NCBI RefSeq assembly: GCF_003173595.1
Contig: NZ_QGNZ01000003.1
Location: 620,001-684,000 of the forward strand
Origin: Pedobacter yonginensis
Lineage (GTDB): Bacteria > Bacteroidota > Bacteroidia > Sphingobacteriales > Sphingobacteriaceae
Length of the DNA stretch: 64,000 bases
Direction: 5' to 3'
Part shown: one piece after another, positions 42,253 to 52,200 of the stretch
Layout: each line of letters starts with the position of its first letter
Position numbering within the stretch: position 1 is the first letter of the stretch
Position numbers and translations under genes: made by a program
The notes under the pieces: model-generated
What the model was told of the DNA's origin: nothing
What the model saw: only the letters and a program-made list of their open reading frames with translations
Databases searched by the model: none

Positions 42253-43839
42253 TTAAGATACAATAAGCATGTTTCTAACTTGCTGTAGTTCTTCATTTTG
42301 AAGGCGGGCATAATATACCCCAGGCCCATAATTTTGGTTTTCGAAATTGATGCTGTAATTTCCTTCGGCTTTTACGGCATCAACAACGGTTGCCATTAAT
42401 CTGCCCATGGTGTTAAAAACCTGAATTAAAACATGACCACCTTTTGATGCATATTTAATTGTGGTGGTGGTTGTAAAAGGATTTGGATAATTCGTAATTA
42501 AAGATTCGCCGCTTAAATGGTTGGCTTGGGCCAAACTTGTTGACATGCAGTTTGTGCTTGCTTGAATAATGGGTAAAGATTGAAAATCTTTAAGCATCAC
42601 ACTCGATAGGGTTGCCTTATCTACACAGAACCATTTTTCAAGTAGCGTAGCATACACCGATCTAAAATCGTACTGCATTGGGATGTTATCGTTAACCGAA
42701 GTTGTTGCGCTAATGGTGGGGTTTTTCCCTAATACCCCTCCTTGAATGGCATCACCAAAAACAATAAGTGGGGCAGCAGCGCCATGATCGGTTCCGTTGC
42801 TGGCATTGGATTTTATTCTTCTCCCAAATTCTGAGAAGGTCATTCCGGCCACCCGTTTTGAAGCGCCCAAAGTTTTTAAATCATCCATAAAGGCTTTAAT
42901 TGCATCGCTTACCTTTTGCAATAATACGGCATGTGTTCCTGTTTCTGTCGACCCAGTATTCACTTGCGAAGCATGGGTATCAAAAGAACCAATATTAACC
43001 ATATACAATCTGGTTTTTAAGCCACCTGCAACCAATCTAGCGACAACCTTTAGCTGATCTGCTAAGGAGTTGTTGCTGGGATAGGTGCCCTGTTTGGTTA
43101 TTTTTCCAGCAGCTGTTTTAATTACCGAAGAATATTGTTGCGTTTGTTGTGCTACCTGCCTTACGTAGGTTAATTCTTTCCCCGCGTTCGTATTGGGTGC
43201 CGGAGATTGAATTCCGTTGATTAGATTATAAAAATTAACAGGATCGGATATGGCCATACCCATATTTACCGATGGGCCTTGAAAGGCTGGCGAAATAAAA
43301 GAACCGATTTGAATGGCCAATGGATCGGGCATTACCGCATTTGGATACCCGATTGGAAAGTTTGTATATTCTTGTGCTAAGTACCTACCTGCCCAACCAC
43401 TATTAACCACTTGATCTGATTCTGATGCCGAAAGCCAAATGTCTGTCGCCCTGAAATGGCTGAAATTTGGTTGAGGATAGCCCACGGATTGAATAACTTG
43501 AACCTTTCCATCATCATACAAGCCCGCTAAGCCAGACATGGCGGGGTGAATCCCGGTGTTGAAACCGGTAAGTTTTATGATTTTATTTTTCGGAAGGATG
43601 ATATTTGGCCGAGCAATGGTTAAATTATCGTATTGATCTAAAGGCAGAATCATGTTTAATCCATCATTGCCGCCATTTAATTGGATGATAACCAAAACAT
43701 GGTCGGTTTCTTGGTTGGCTGCGGTAATGGCAGAAAGTAAACTTGAAGCCCCAAATGCTTTAAGCGAAAAGCCACCTATCAAAGATGGAATTAAAACGCC
43801 TGCCGGCATCGCTTTCGTGATAAAATCCCTTCTTTTCAT
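42253..43839 (-). CDS. DUF1501 protein with Tat signal and T9SS sorting domain
   Basis: The 528-residue protein starts MKRRDFITKAMPAG, a twin-arginine signal, then the DUF1501 alkaline-phosphatase-like fold: LVIIQLNGGNDGLNMILP, QSVGYPQPNFSHFRATDIW, and the DHGAAAPLIVFGDAIQGG and MTFSEFGRRIKSN segments. The last 80 residues or so form a type A C-terminal sorting domain: NYPNPFTTTTTIKY, then VFNTMGRLM and GVYYARLQ. That is the signal used by the T9SS. It follows the DUF1800 gene with a 4-nt overlap, so it is a member of one unit with it. Confidence 0.93.
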   Translation of the reverse strand: MKRRDFITKAMPAGVLIPSLIGGFSLKAFGASSLLSAITAANQETDHVLVIIQLNGGNDGLNMILPLDQYDNLTIARPNIILPKNKIIKLTGFNTGIHPAMSGLAGLYDDGKVQVIQSVGYPQPNFSHFRATDIWLSASESDQVVNSGWAGRYLAQEYTNFPIGYPNAVMPDPLAIQIGSFISPAFQGPSVNMGMAISDPVNFYNLINGIQSPAPNTNAGKELTYVRQVAQQTQQYSSVIKTAAGKITKQGTYPSNNSLADQLKVVARLVAGGLKTRLYMVNIGSFDTHASQVNTGSTETGTHAVLLQKVSDAIKAFMDDLKTLGASKRVAGMTFSEFGRRIKSNASNGTDHGAAAPLIVFGDAIQGGVLGKNPTISATTSVNDNIPMQYDFRSVYATLLEKWFCVDKATLSSVMLKDFQSLPIIQASTNCMSTSLAQANHLSGESLITNYPNPFTTTTTIKYASKGGHVLIQVFNTMGRLMATVVDAVKAEGNYSINFENQNYGPGVYYARLQNEELQQVRNMLIVS

Positions 43840-45404
43840 GAGAGTTGATATTCTTCAAGGTTCATGATGTACTTATAAAATTCCTGTAAACGCGTTAAAA
43901 CAATTGTTGTTTTCATCGTCGTTGGTGCGGCTTTGTAATCGAGCCAAGCGGTAGTCCAATAACTATCCGTTACTTGGTTACTCAAAAGAATGCTTTTTAA
44001 AAAGGCTCTTACCTCTGGACTTACGTCTATCGTATATAAATGGGTTAATGCTTCATCCACCAAAATATTTGGATCTTCGGGTTTACTAAATTTAGATGTG
44101 TATGCAATGGCATCAATCACAATCTTTTTACCATTACGCGTATAACCTGTGCTGATAAATCGATCGGTAAAAATGTTTCTTTTAGGTAAAGTATCTGAGT
44201 TGATCCAGAGTTCGTAAAATTGAGGGATTTGATAATAGGCTGGCCAACCGGAAACATTTGGCGGATCGGCTAGGTTTTGTTGCAGATTGGAAGCGGTGCT
44301 TCGCAAATAATCCCACATGTAATAGGCATTTACATAATCCGCAGCATCGGGGAAAACAATCTCAAACTCTTTCGCCAAGCCCACTACAAAATCTATTGGG
44401 GCTTTAATGTTACACGACCTATTCTGTGCTAAAAAGAAATGACTGCTGGTGAGTAAAGCTTTAAGTACAGGCTTTATTTCATAGTTATTGCTTCTAAAAA
44501 TATCGGCTAATGGACTGATGATGTTTGCTTCAATATCGGCTGTAATATCATAATAAACAAAAAATCGGTAAAGTCTTCTACAGATGTATTTACTCAACTC
44601 TGCTTGTGCAAAGAGCATATCCAGCAAATCATCAAGCTCTTTAGCTCCATCTACGCCTGTTCTGCCTTTAATTAATTTATTGCTGTAGAAAGCTGAAAAT
44701 TGTTTATCGGCAACATCATGTCTCGTGGGATCGAACACCGACGTAATTGCAATAGAATCAATTTTATACCCGGTCAACAATCTTGCCGCAGCTTTTACAT
44801 CAGCTTCTGTATATTTAGAATCGGAGCCCTTGCCCATAGTAAAAAGTTCTTGCAACTCTCTCCCATAATTTTCGTCGGGGGCAGATTTGGTACTTGCATA
44901 TCCATTTAGATATTTTAGCATAGCAGGATCTATCGTTACCTGCTTAACTAATGTTTTAAAGTTGCCTAAGGCGAAACTCCTGAGTAAATTATTGTGCTTA
45001 TAAATGTATCGGGCATCATCAACCGTATCAGCTTCAATAGAAAAATGATTGTGCCAAAAAAGCGTCATTTTCTCGGTAATGGAAATGGGTTGAGCCAACA
45101 TTTGCCCCACCCACCAAGCTTTAAACGAAGTTACCCGACGACTGTTTGCTGTGCCATCTGTATAAACCGCATTCACCCAAGTTTGGCCCGCAGGCACATT
45201 CGCATCGGTATAGCCAGTATCGTTGTAGTTATTAATTGGTGGGTTTGGGAGCGGAAGATCTTTAAGCAGTAAATCGACAGCCTGAGTTACAGACTGCCCG
45301 ATAAGACTACTGATATCACTTCTTTTTGCGCCAAATAGAGTACGTTTAAGGAGGTGATTTATTTCTTTTGTTCCAAAATTGCCTGAGTAAATCTCTATTG
45401 CCAT
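43836..45404 (-). CDS. DUF1800 family protein
   Basis: The 522-residue protein has the DUF1800 pattern: HLLKRTLFGAKRSDI at about 18-32, TLFWHNHF, the central NYGRELQELFTMGKG, AARLLTGY and the C-terminal DPPNVSGWP. The family is usually found directly upstream of DUF1501 genes in Bacteroidota and other bacteria, as here; the two start/stop codons overlap by 4 nt. No signal peptide is evident, so export by its own signal is not expected. The biochemical role of the pair is not established. Confidence 0.93.
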   Translation of the reverse strand: MAIEIYSGNFGTKEINHLLKRTLFGAKRSDISSLIGQSVTQAVDLLLKDLPLPNPPINNYNDTGYTDANVPAGQTWVNAVYTDGTANSRRVTSFKAWWVGQMLAQPISITEKMTLFWHNHFSIEADTVDDARYIYKHNNLLRSFALGNFKTLVKQVTIDPAMLKYLNGYASTKSAPDENYGRELQELFTMGKGSDSKYTEADVKAAARLLTGYKIDSIAITSVFDPTRHDVADKQFSAFYSNKLIKGRTGVDGAKELDDLLDMLFAQAELSKYICRRLYRFFVYYDITADIEANIISPLADIFRSNNYEIKPVLKALLTSSHFFLAQNRSCNIKAPIDFVVGLAKEFEIVFPDAADYVNAYYMWDYLRSTASNLQQNLADPPNVSGWPAYYQIPQFYELWINSDTLPKRNIFTDRFISTGYTRNGKKIVIDAIAYTSKFSKPEDPNILVDEALTHLYTIDVSPEVRAFLKSILLSNQVTDSYWTTAWLDYKAAPTTMKTTIVLTRLQEFYKYIMNLEEYQLS

Positions 45405-45487
45405 ATAATCCTTTGTAACAGAAATAAAACTAAGGATTAAATTACTGATTTTCAGTTATGTTGCAATATATTTTTAATAAATTTTAT

Positions 45488-46534
45488 TTACCATCTAATT
45501 AGCGCGCTTCCCCACGTAAATCCAGATCCAAATGCGGCTAAACACACTAAATCGCCATCTTTAATCTTTCCGGCTTCCCATGCTTCGCAAAGTGCGATAG
45601 GCACTGATGCAGCCGTAGTGTTGCCATACTTTTGAATATTATTGAAAACCTGATCGTCATTTAAGCCCAAAAGCTGCTGTACGTATTGGCTTATGCGCAA
45701 ATTGGCTTGGTGGGGCACGAGCAAATCAATATCCTTTTCTGTTAAATGATTGGCGGCAAGCGCTTCCTTAATTACTTCGGGGAACTTAACCACTGCCTTC
45801 TTAAAAACAGAGGGCCCATCCATGTAGGGTAAAATGGCGGTACTTTCTGCAATTTCTTTGGACATAAATAATCCACCCAATTCTTGGTCGGGAAAAGCGG
45901 GTTTATCTTTCATCCATTTATTGGCATGAGAACCCGGGTAATACATGGCCAAAATTTCTGCATCTGCACCATCACTGTGTAGGTGGGTACTTAAAATTCC
46001 CTTTCCAGGCTCGTTGGTTGGTTGAAGGACTACTGCACCTGCGCCATCGCCAAAAATTACCGATACGTTTCTGCTTCGGGTTGCAAAATCCATTGCGAAA
46101 GAATGTTTTTCGCTACCCACTACCAAAACATTTTTGTACATCCCTGTTTTTACAAATTGATCGGCAACCGAAAGTGCATATACAAAACCAGAGCATTGGT
46201 TACGAATATCCAGGGCGCCAATCTCGCCCATGCCCATTTCGCGTTGCAATAACACCCCACATCCTGGAAAGTAATAATCTGGACTTAAAGTGGCAAAAAC
46301 AATAAAATCCACATCTTTTACCGTAATTCCAGCTCTTTCTATGGCAATTTTTGCGGCCTCGATGCCCATAGTAGTTGTGGTTTCTTCATAACGATCGGCA
46401 AACCGACGTTCTTGAATTCCAGTGCGTTCTTGGATCCACTCATCGCTGGTTTCCATAAAACGACTTAAATCTTGGTTAGTATATACATTTTTCGGAACGT
46501 AATATCCAATTCCGGCAATTTTAGATTGATGCAT
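45488..46534 (-). CDS. fabH: 3-oxoacyl-ACP synthase III
   Basis: The 348-residue thiolase-fold enzyme condenses an acyl-CoA with malonyl-ACP to start fatty acid synthesis. Catalytic residues are the Cys114 nucleophile in RNQCSGFVYA, the His in VPHQANLRI and the Asn in YGNTTAASVP. The MEN-like start (IAGIGYYVPKNVYTN) and ETSDEWIQERTGIQERRFA are the usual FabH N-terminal region. A second KASIII paralogue may be present elsewhere, so the main FabH role is inferred from the catalytic motifs. It is divergent from clpS. Confidence 0.9.
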   Translation of the reverse strand: MHQSKIAGIGYYVPKNVYTNQDLSRFMETSDEWIQERTGIQERRFADRYEETTTTMGIEAAKIAIERAGITVKDVDFIVFATLSPDYYFPGCGVLLQREMGMGEIGALDIRNQCSGFVYALSVADQFVKTGMYKNVLVVGSEKHSFAMDFATRSRNVSVIFGDGAGAVVLQPTNEPGKGILSTHLHSDGADAEILAMYYPGSHANKWMKDKPAFPDQELGGLFMSKEIAESTAILPYMDGPSVFKKAVVKFPEVIKEALAANHLTEKDIDLLVPHQANLRISQYVQQLLGLNDDQVFNNIQKYGNTTAASVPIALCEAWEAGKIKDGDLVCLAAFGSGFTWGSALIRW

Positions 46535-46646
46535 TCTTACGATTTATAATTGGTTACACGAAGTTAATCATTTATTGGCTAAGCTATTATTATTCCCTTA
46601 CAAACAAAATCTTGAGGGGCAATACAAAATACTTGATACTAATGTT

Positions 46647-46654
46647 TATTTTTG
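46647..46654 (+). promoter_or_regulatory. putative -7 box of clpS, four nucleotides before the ATG
   Basis: TATTTTTG matches TAnnTTTG and is followed by CGGC and then ATG at 46659. This spacing supports ATG 46659 over an upstream in-frame TTG at 46575, which lies before the box. Confidence 0.5.
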
Positions 46655-46658
46655 CGGC

Positions 46659-46940
46659 ATGTCAACAGAAACCAAAGAAGAGACCTTTACGCTCGAAGAA
46701 ATTTTAACTTCCCTAAAAACCGTACATCGCCTTATTTTGTGGAATGATGATATCAATACTTTCGATCATGTAATTTACTGCATGATGAAGTATTTAGATT
46801 ATAACGAATCTCAAGCAGAAAAAATTGCCTGGAAAGTGCATAATGACGGGAAATGTCCTGTACTTGAAGGATCTTTTACCGAAATGGAGGTTTACCGTAA
46901 AATATTGCAGCAAGAAGGATTAACCGTTACGGTTGATTAA
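46659..46940 (+). CDS. clpS: ATP-dependent Clp protease adaptor ClpS
   Basis: ClpS delivers N-degron proteins to the ClpAP/ClpCP protease. The 93-residue protein has the conserved LILWNDDINTFDHVIYCMMKYL segment (about 24-45), the N-degron binding pocket residues Asn and Asp, and the CPVLEGSFTEMEVYRKIL end. It begins at the ATG at 46659; the upstream TTG at 46575 would add 28 residues with no ClpS similarity. It is divergent from fabH and tail to tail with the thioredoxin gene 2 bp away. Confidence 0.93.
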   Translation: MSTETKEETFTLEEILTSLKTVHRLILWNDDINTFDHVIYCMMKYLDYNESQAEKIAWKVHNDGKCPVLEGSFTEMEVYRKILQQEGLTVTVD

Positions 46941-46942
46941 CG

Positions 46943-47557
46943 TTAATCTTCGTTTCCTTCTAATCCACTAAACAGCACATTTAATTCGGCTTGTGTAGCT
47001 TGCGTTTTATCTTTGGCATACCAGCCATGTAGTTTTTCTGCAACCGCAAACATATCGGTAGTTTCTTTTTTCCATTCTTGCAACAAAGCTTGTAAAATTT
47101 GAGGTCGGGGCGCCCAACTGGCCAATACCTTTTCGCCCTTCACATCAAGCACAATCAATACAGGAATTGCTCTACCCCCATTGGTTAAATGGGCATCAAT
47201 TAACGGAATATTCTGATCGCGAAGTACAAACTTTAACTCAAACTTTTTGGGTTCTGACACCGCAATTTTATTAAAAATGGGAATAATTTGTGCAGCATCT
47301 CCACACCACCCTTCCGTTATTACGAGTAACTTATATCTACCTTTCAAACCAGCTAATGTTGCGGAGAAGTCGGCGTTTAAACGTGCTGTTTTATCTACCC
47401 GACTCATGCGTTTAACATTCATTTTACTATAATGCAGCATAGCTTCAGAATGGTCTGGCCCCGTGGTTTGCCCTTCTGCCAAAAGCTTATCAACCAACTG
47501 GCGATAGGTAGAATAGTCCATTCCTTCTTGTTCGAATATTGCGAGATAATTAATCAT
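46943..47557 (-). CDS. thioredoxin-fold protein with one cysteine
   Basis: The 204-residue protein has a thioredoxin-like domain with the motif EGWCGDAAQIIPIFNKIA, where the usual CxxC is Cys-Gly-Asp-Ala, so only one cysteine is present at the site. Further support comes from the cis-Pro region RAIPVLIVLD. Such single-Cys WCGDA proteins cannot form an intramolecular disulfide and may act by mixed disulfide or as non-catalytic binders. No signal peptide is seen. It converges with clpS. Confidence 0.82.
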   Translation of the reverse strand: MINYLAIFEQEGMDYSTYRQLVDKLLAEGQTTGPDHSEAMLHYSKMNVKRMSRVDKTARLNADFSATLAGLKGRYKLLVITEGWCGDAAQIIPIFNKIAVSEPKKFELKFVLRDQNIPLIDAHLTNGGRAIPVLIVLDVKGEKVLASWAPRPQILQALLQEWKKETTDMFAVAEKLHGWYAKDKTQATQAELNVLFSGLEGNED

Positions 47558-47859
47558 AGTAATAGGAATATTTACAGCGCAAAGAAAAGTAGAAAATCGC
47601 TCAAATCAATCATTTTTATGCAAGAAAAAACGTTGAAGTATAAGCGTATTAATACGCAATTTAATTGTGTATTTTGAACACTAAGCACCACACTAAATTG
47701 AAGCTTTTTGCAACATTTATCTAAATTGGAACAAGCCAATTGTGCCTTCTTAACATCATTTAACAACTGTCTCAATTAATTTACATAGTATTTTTTCTAA
47801 CAAAAACACTGTTAAAAGCTTATTACACAGCATGTTTGACAGTATTTAACCCAAAAATA

Positions 47860-47875
47860 AATCAATCGATTGATT
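47860..47875. promoter_or_regulatory. 16-bp perfect palindrome upstream of the RND operon
   Basis: AATCAATCGATTGATT is a perfect palindrome about 40 nt upstream of the -7 box of the RND operon. It has the size and form of a dimeric regulator site (for example, TetR- or MarR-type). No regulator gene lies next to it, so the protein is unknown. Confidence 0.55.
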
Positions 47876-47915
47876 AAATGACAGAAATTGGACACTCTTA
47901 TTTTTTTTTAGGCTC

Positions 47916-47923
47916 TATTTTTG
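47916..47923 (+). promoter_or_regulatory. putative -7 box of the RND efflux operon
   Basis: TATTTTTG fits TAnnTTTG, 80 nt before the adaptor ATG. TTG at 47888-47890 lies 25 nt upstream, slightly more than usual. Confidence 0.5.
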
Positions 47924-48003
47924 GACAGTTGAAGCGAAAATCAAAAATCAGAAATGATTACGCTTTTTACCCATAATTAAATTTAAACACACAGAATTAG
48001 TCC

Positions 48004-49173
48004 ATGAGAAAAGTAACAACTCTCTTTTTTAGTATCAGCATCGGTATGCTTTTAGCCTCTTGCGGAGGCAATGACGATGCAAAAAAAGCAGCAGCTGCAG
48101 CCGCCGCTGGTCCACAAGCCTATCCGGTTTTCACTGTTAATGCACAATCAACTGAATTAAATTCAGATTATCCTGCAACGATAGAAGGCATACAAAACAT
48201 CGACATCCGTCCAAAAGTGGATGGCTTTATTCAAAAAATATTGGTTGATGAAGGTGCTGTGGTTAAAAAAGGGCAATTATTATTTACCATCATGGCTCCA
48301 CAATATGAGCAAGAAGTTAGAACTGCAAGGGCGGCAATCAGCAGTGCTGAGGCAGATGTAAATGCGGCTCAGCTACAAGTAAACAAAACACGTCCCCTAG
48401 TTGAAAAAGACATCATCAGCAAGTACGATTTGGATGCCGCTCAACTAACCTTACAAAGTAGAAAAGCAGCCTTGGCGCAAGCAAGAGCTTCTTTGGCGAA
48501 TGCTCAGGTTAATTTGAGTTATACTTCAATAACCAGTCCTGTTGATGGCGTAGTTGGAAGCATCCCTTTTAGAAATGGTAGTTTGGTAAGCAGTTCCAGT
48601 ACAGAACCGCTTACAACGGTTTCAAATACATCGAAGGTTTACGCGTATTTTTCACTCAACGAAAAGCAACTTCTGGATTTCTCTAAAACTTATAAAGGAA
48701 ACACCTTGGCTCAGCAGATGAAAAACATTCCCCCTGTTAGTTTGGTATTGGCAGATGGAACTGTATATGCACAAGATGGAAAAATAGAATCTATAAATGG
48801 CCAAATTAATACCGCAACGGGTTCGGCGAGTTTGAGAGCGACCTTTCCAAACCCAAATTCTTTATTAAAATCGGGGGCTAGCGCTTCGGTAAGAATTCCT
48901 CAACACATCGAAAACGCAATCCTTGTTCCTCAAAAATCAACCATCGATTTACAGGGTAAGAAATTCGTTTACGTTTTAGGCGATTCCGCTAAAATCATCA
49001 GTACCGAAATTCAGATTATGGATTTGGCAAAGGATAAATTTTATGTAGTAACCAAAGGTTTAAAAGCCGGTGATAAGATTGTGTTGGAAGGTTTCCAATC
49101 GCTAAAAGATGGTGTTAAAATTAAACCGGAAGAAAAAAGTGCCGATTCAGTGTATGCTGATATTAAGAAATAA
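48004..49173 (+). CDS. RND efflux periplasmic adaptor lipoprotein
   Basis: This 389-residue membrane-fusion protein links the inner-membrane pump to the outer-membrane channel. The lipobox ends LLASC (Cys20), followed by an Ala-run (about 30-37). Domain order is standard: first biotinyl-lipoyl half with NIDIRPKVDGFIQKILVDEGAVVKKGQLLF, a helical hairpin (about 90-150), the second lipoyl half with VDGVVGSIPFRNGSLV, then beta-barrel and membrane-proximal domains. It is the first gene of a three-gene operon with the RND pump and TolC-like protein. Substrates cannot be inferred. Confidence 0.95.
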   Translation: MRKVTTLFFSISIGMLLASCGGNDDAKKAAAAAAAGPQAYPVFTVNAQSTELNSDYPATIEGIQNIDIRPKVDGFIQKILVDEGAVVKKGQLLFTIMAPQYEQEVRTARAAISSAEADVNAAQLQVNKTRPLVEKDIISKYDLDAAQLTLQSRKAALAQARASLANAQVNLSYTSITSPVDGVVGSIPFRNGSLVSSSSTEPLTTVSNTSKVYAYFSLNEKQLLDFSKTYKGNTLAQQMKNIPPVSLVLADGTVYAQDGKIESINGQINTATGSASLRATFPNPNSLLKSGASASVRIPQHIENAILVPQKSTIDLQGKKFVYVLGDSAKIISTEIQIMDLAKDKFYVVTKGLKAGDKIVLEGFQSLKDGVKIKPEEKSADSVYADIKK

Positions 49174-49221
49174 GAATTTCATCAAAGCAAACACACAAAT
49201 TCGTGTAATCAAGATTTAATT

Positions 49222-52200
49222 ATGTTTAAGAAATTTATAGAAAGGCCGGTTTTATCTACGGTTATATCCATCATTATCGTAATTCTCGGTATTTTAGGCT
49301 TGGCTACCTTGCCGGTTTCACAATATCCAGAAATTGCGCCGCCAACGGTACAGGTTTCTACTTCTTACCAAGGTGCCAATGCCGATGTGGTTATGAACAG
49401 CGTTGTTGTTCCGCTAGAGGAGCAAATAAACGGTGTGGAAGACATGACTTACATGACTTCTAGTGCAAGTAACGATGGTACAGCAACCATTACCGTTAAC
49501 TTTAAATTGGGCACAAATGCCGATTTAGCCGCGGTAAACGTTCAGAACAGGGTTGCAAGGGCTACGAGCTTATTGCCTGCTGAGGTTACAAAATCGGGTG
49601 TAATTACCGCAAAAAGACAAGCGAGTAACGTTTTAATATTTGGTTTGTATAGCGATGATCCATCTTACGACCAGAAGTTTTTACAGAATTATGCAAACAT
49701 CAACATCATTCCACAAATTAAGCGTATTAGCGGTGTGGGTGATGCAAGTGCCTTTGGAACATTGGATTATACCATGCGAATTTGGTTAAAACCCGATGTG
49801 ATGGCAACTTATGGCCTCATTCCAAGTGATGTTAACACCGCTTTGGCCGATCAAAACGTTGAAGCAGCACCCGGTCAATTTGGAGAGCAGGGCAATCAAG
49901 CTTTTCAATACACCTTAAAATATACAGGTAGGCTAAAGGATGAAACTCAATTTGGTAATATCATCATCAAAACGGCTTCCAACGGACAGATTCTCCGTTT
50001 AAAAGACATTGCCCGTATAGAATTAGGAGCACAAAGTTATGCCAGTTCCGTTAAATTTAATGGCAAGCAAGCTTTGGGTATCGCGATTAACCAAACGGCT
50101 GGTTCAAACGCAAAAGAAGTAATTGAAAACTCTATTAAAACTTTAGATGAGGCGCAGAAATCTTTTCCAAAAGGGGTGCATTACTCTACTTTGGTAAACG
50201 TTAACGATTTCCTTGATGCCTCTATTGAAAAAGTAATTCATACTTTGATTGAGGCATTTATTTTAGTGTTCTTGGTGGTGTTTATCTTTTTACAAGATTT
50301 CCGCTCTACATTAATTCCAGCGATAAGTGTTCCGGTTGCCATTATAGGTACATTTTTCTTTCTGAGTCTTTTTGGCTTCACCATCAACTTACTTACCCTG
50401 TTTGCACTGGTGCTGGCCATTGGTATTGTGGTAGATGATGCGATTGTGGTGGTAGAGGCTGTACACGCAAAATTAGACGAGGGCTACACCGATGCTAAGA
50501 AAGCGACAGTTGATGCGATGGACGACATCAGTGGAGCCATTATTTCCATTACATTAGTTATGGCGGCGGTGTTTATTCCCGTAAGTTTCATACAAGGATC
50601 ATCTGGAGTTTTTTATAAGCAATTCGGTTTAACACTTGCAATCTCAATCATCTTATCGGCAATTAATGCATTAACATTGAGTCCGGCATTGTGTGCTTTA
50701 TTTTTAAAGCCACATACGGAAGATCACGAGAAAAAGAAAAATTTCTTGGAGCGTTTCTACGCAGCATTCAATACCTCTTTCGATGCAGTAACTGGAAAAT
50801 ATAAAAAATCAGTTGGCTTTCTATCCAGAAAAAAATGGATTGTTGGCTTGGGCATTGCATTCTTTACCCTGCTCCTAGTTTGGACGATGAATACCACACC
50901 AAAAGGATTTGTTCCGAATGAGGATTTGGGTACAATCATGTCTGATATTTCATTACCAGCCGGTACATCGCAAGAAGAAACCAATATTATCATCGCAAAA
51001 ATCGACAGTATTGCACATGGAATACCAGAGATTAAGAACACGTTAAGAGTTGTTGGCCGAAGTATGATTAGTGGTTCAGGCAGTTCTTATGGTATGGTAA
51101 TTTCTCGTTTGTCGCCATGGGATGAACGTAAACGCGATGTTAAAGCCATTATTGGCGAACTTTTTGCTAAAACGGCCAACATTAAAGGCGCTAAAATTAT
51201 TTTCTTTGCACCACCAACCATTCAAGGTTTTGGTACGAGTGGTGGTTTCGAATTTCAATTACAGGACAAAACTGGGGGCGACATCAAGAAATTTAATGAG
51301 GTTGGCAATGGATTTTTAGCGGCATTAAGTAAACGCCCTGAAATTCAATATGCTTCTACCTCATTCAATCCTAACTTCCCTCAATATCAAATCGACGTTA
51401 ATGTTGCTAAAGTAAAACAAGCAGGGTTAAATGTTGCTGATGTTTTGAGTGTAATGCAAGGCTACTATGGTGGAGTTTATGCATCAAACTTTAATAAATT
51501 TGGTAAGCAATTTAGGGTAATGTATCAAGCTGATGCACAGTATCGTGCTAATGAGCAAACGCTTACCCGCATCTTTGTTAGAAACAGTTCAGGCCAAATG
51601 GCGCCCGTTTCTGAGTTTATTACGCTAACCAAGGTTTATGGTCCGCAAGCCATATCAAGATTTAATTTATTTACTTCGATTTCGATAACAGGTAATCCGA
51701 ATGCAGGTTACAGTTCTGGCGATGCCTTGAAAGCTGTGCAGGAGGTTGCAGCACAAAGTTTACCCGCAGGTTACGGTTATGAATTCTCAGGTTTATCTAG
51801 AGAGGAAATTAGCGGCGGTAGCCAAACCGTATTCATCTTCTTGCTGTGTATTATCTTCGTTTACTTCCTATTGGCCGCACAATACGAAAGTTATATTCTA
51901 CCATTGGCCGTTCTAATTTCTTTGCCAATAGGTTTAGCTGGGGTATTTGTGTTTGATAAAATCTTCGGTGTGGACAACAACATTTACACTCAAATTACCC
52001 TGATTATGCTTGTGGGCTTACTCGCCAAAAATGCCATTCTGATTGTAGAATATGCGGTGGATAGAAGAAAAAAAGGCATGAGCATTGTTAATGCCGCAAT
52101 TGATGGCGCAACTGCACGTTTACGCCCAATTCTGATGACTTCATTTGCCTTTATTTTAGGGCTATTGCCACTTATGCTTTCATCGGGTGTTGGTGCATCT

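Noticed and set aside
46575..46658. Longer ClpS reading from a TTG at 46575
   Set aside because: The added 28 residues do not match ClpS, and a -7 box lies between this TTG and the ATG at 46659.
48095..48109. Alanine run in the RND adaptor as a frameshift or assembly error
   Set aside because: The codons are mixed (GCA, GCT, GCC), the frame is open on both sides, and lipoprotein linkers of this kind are common.
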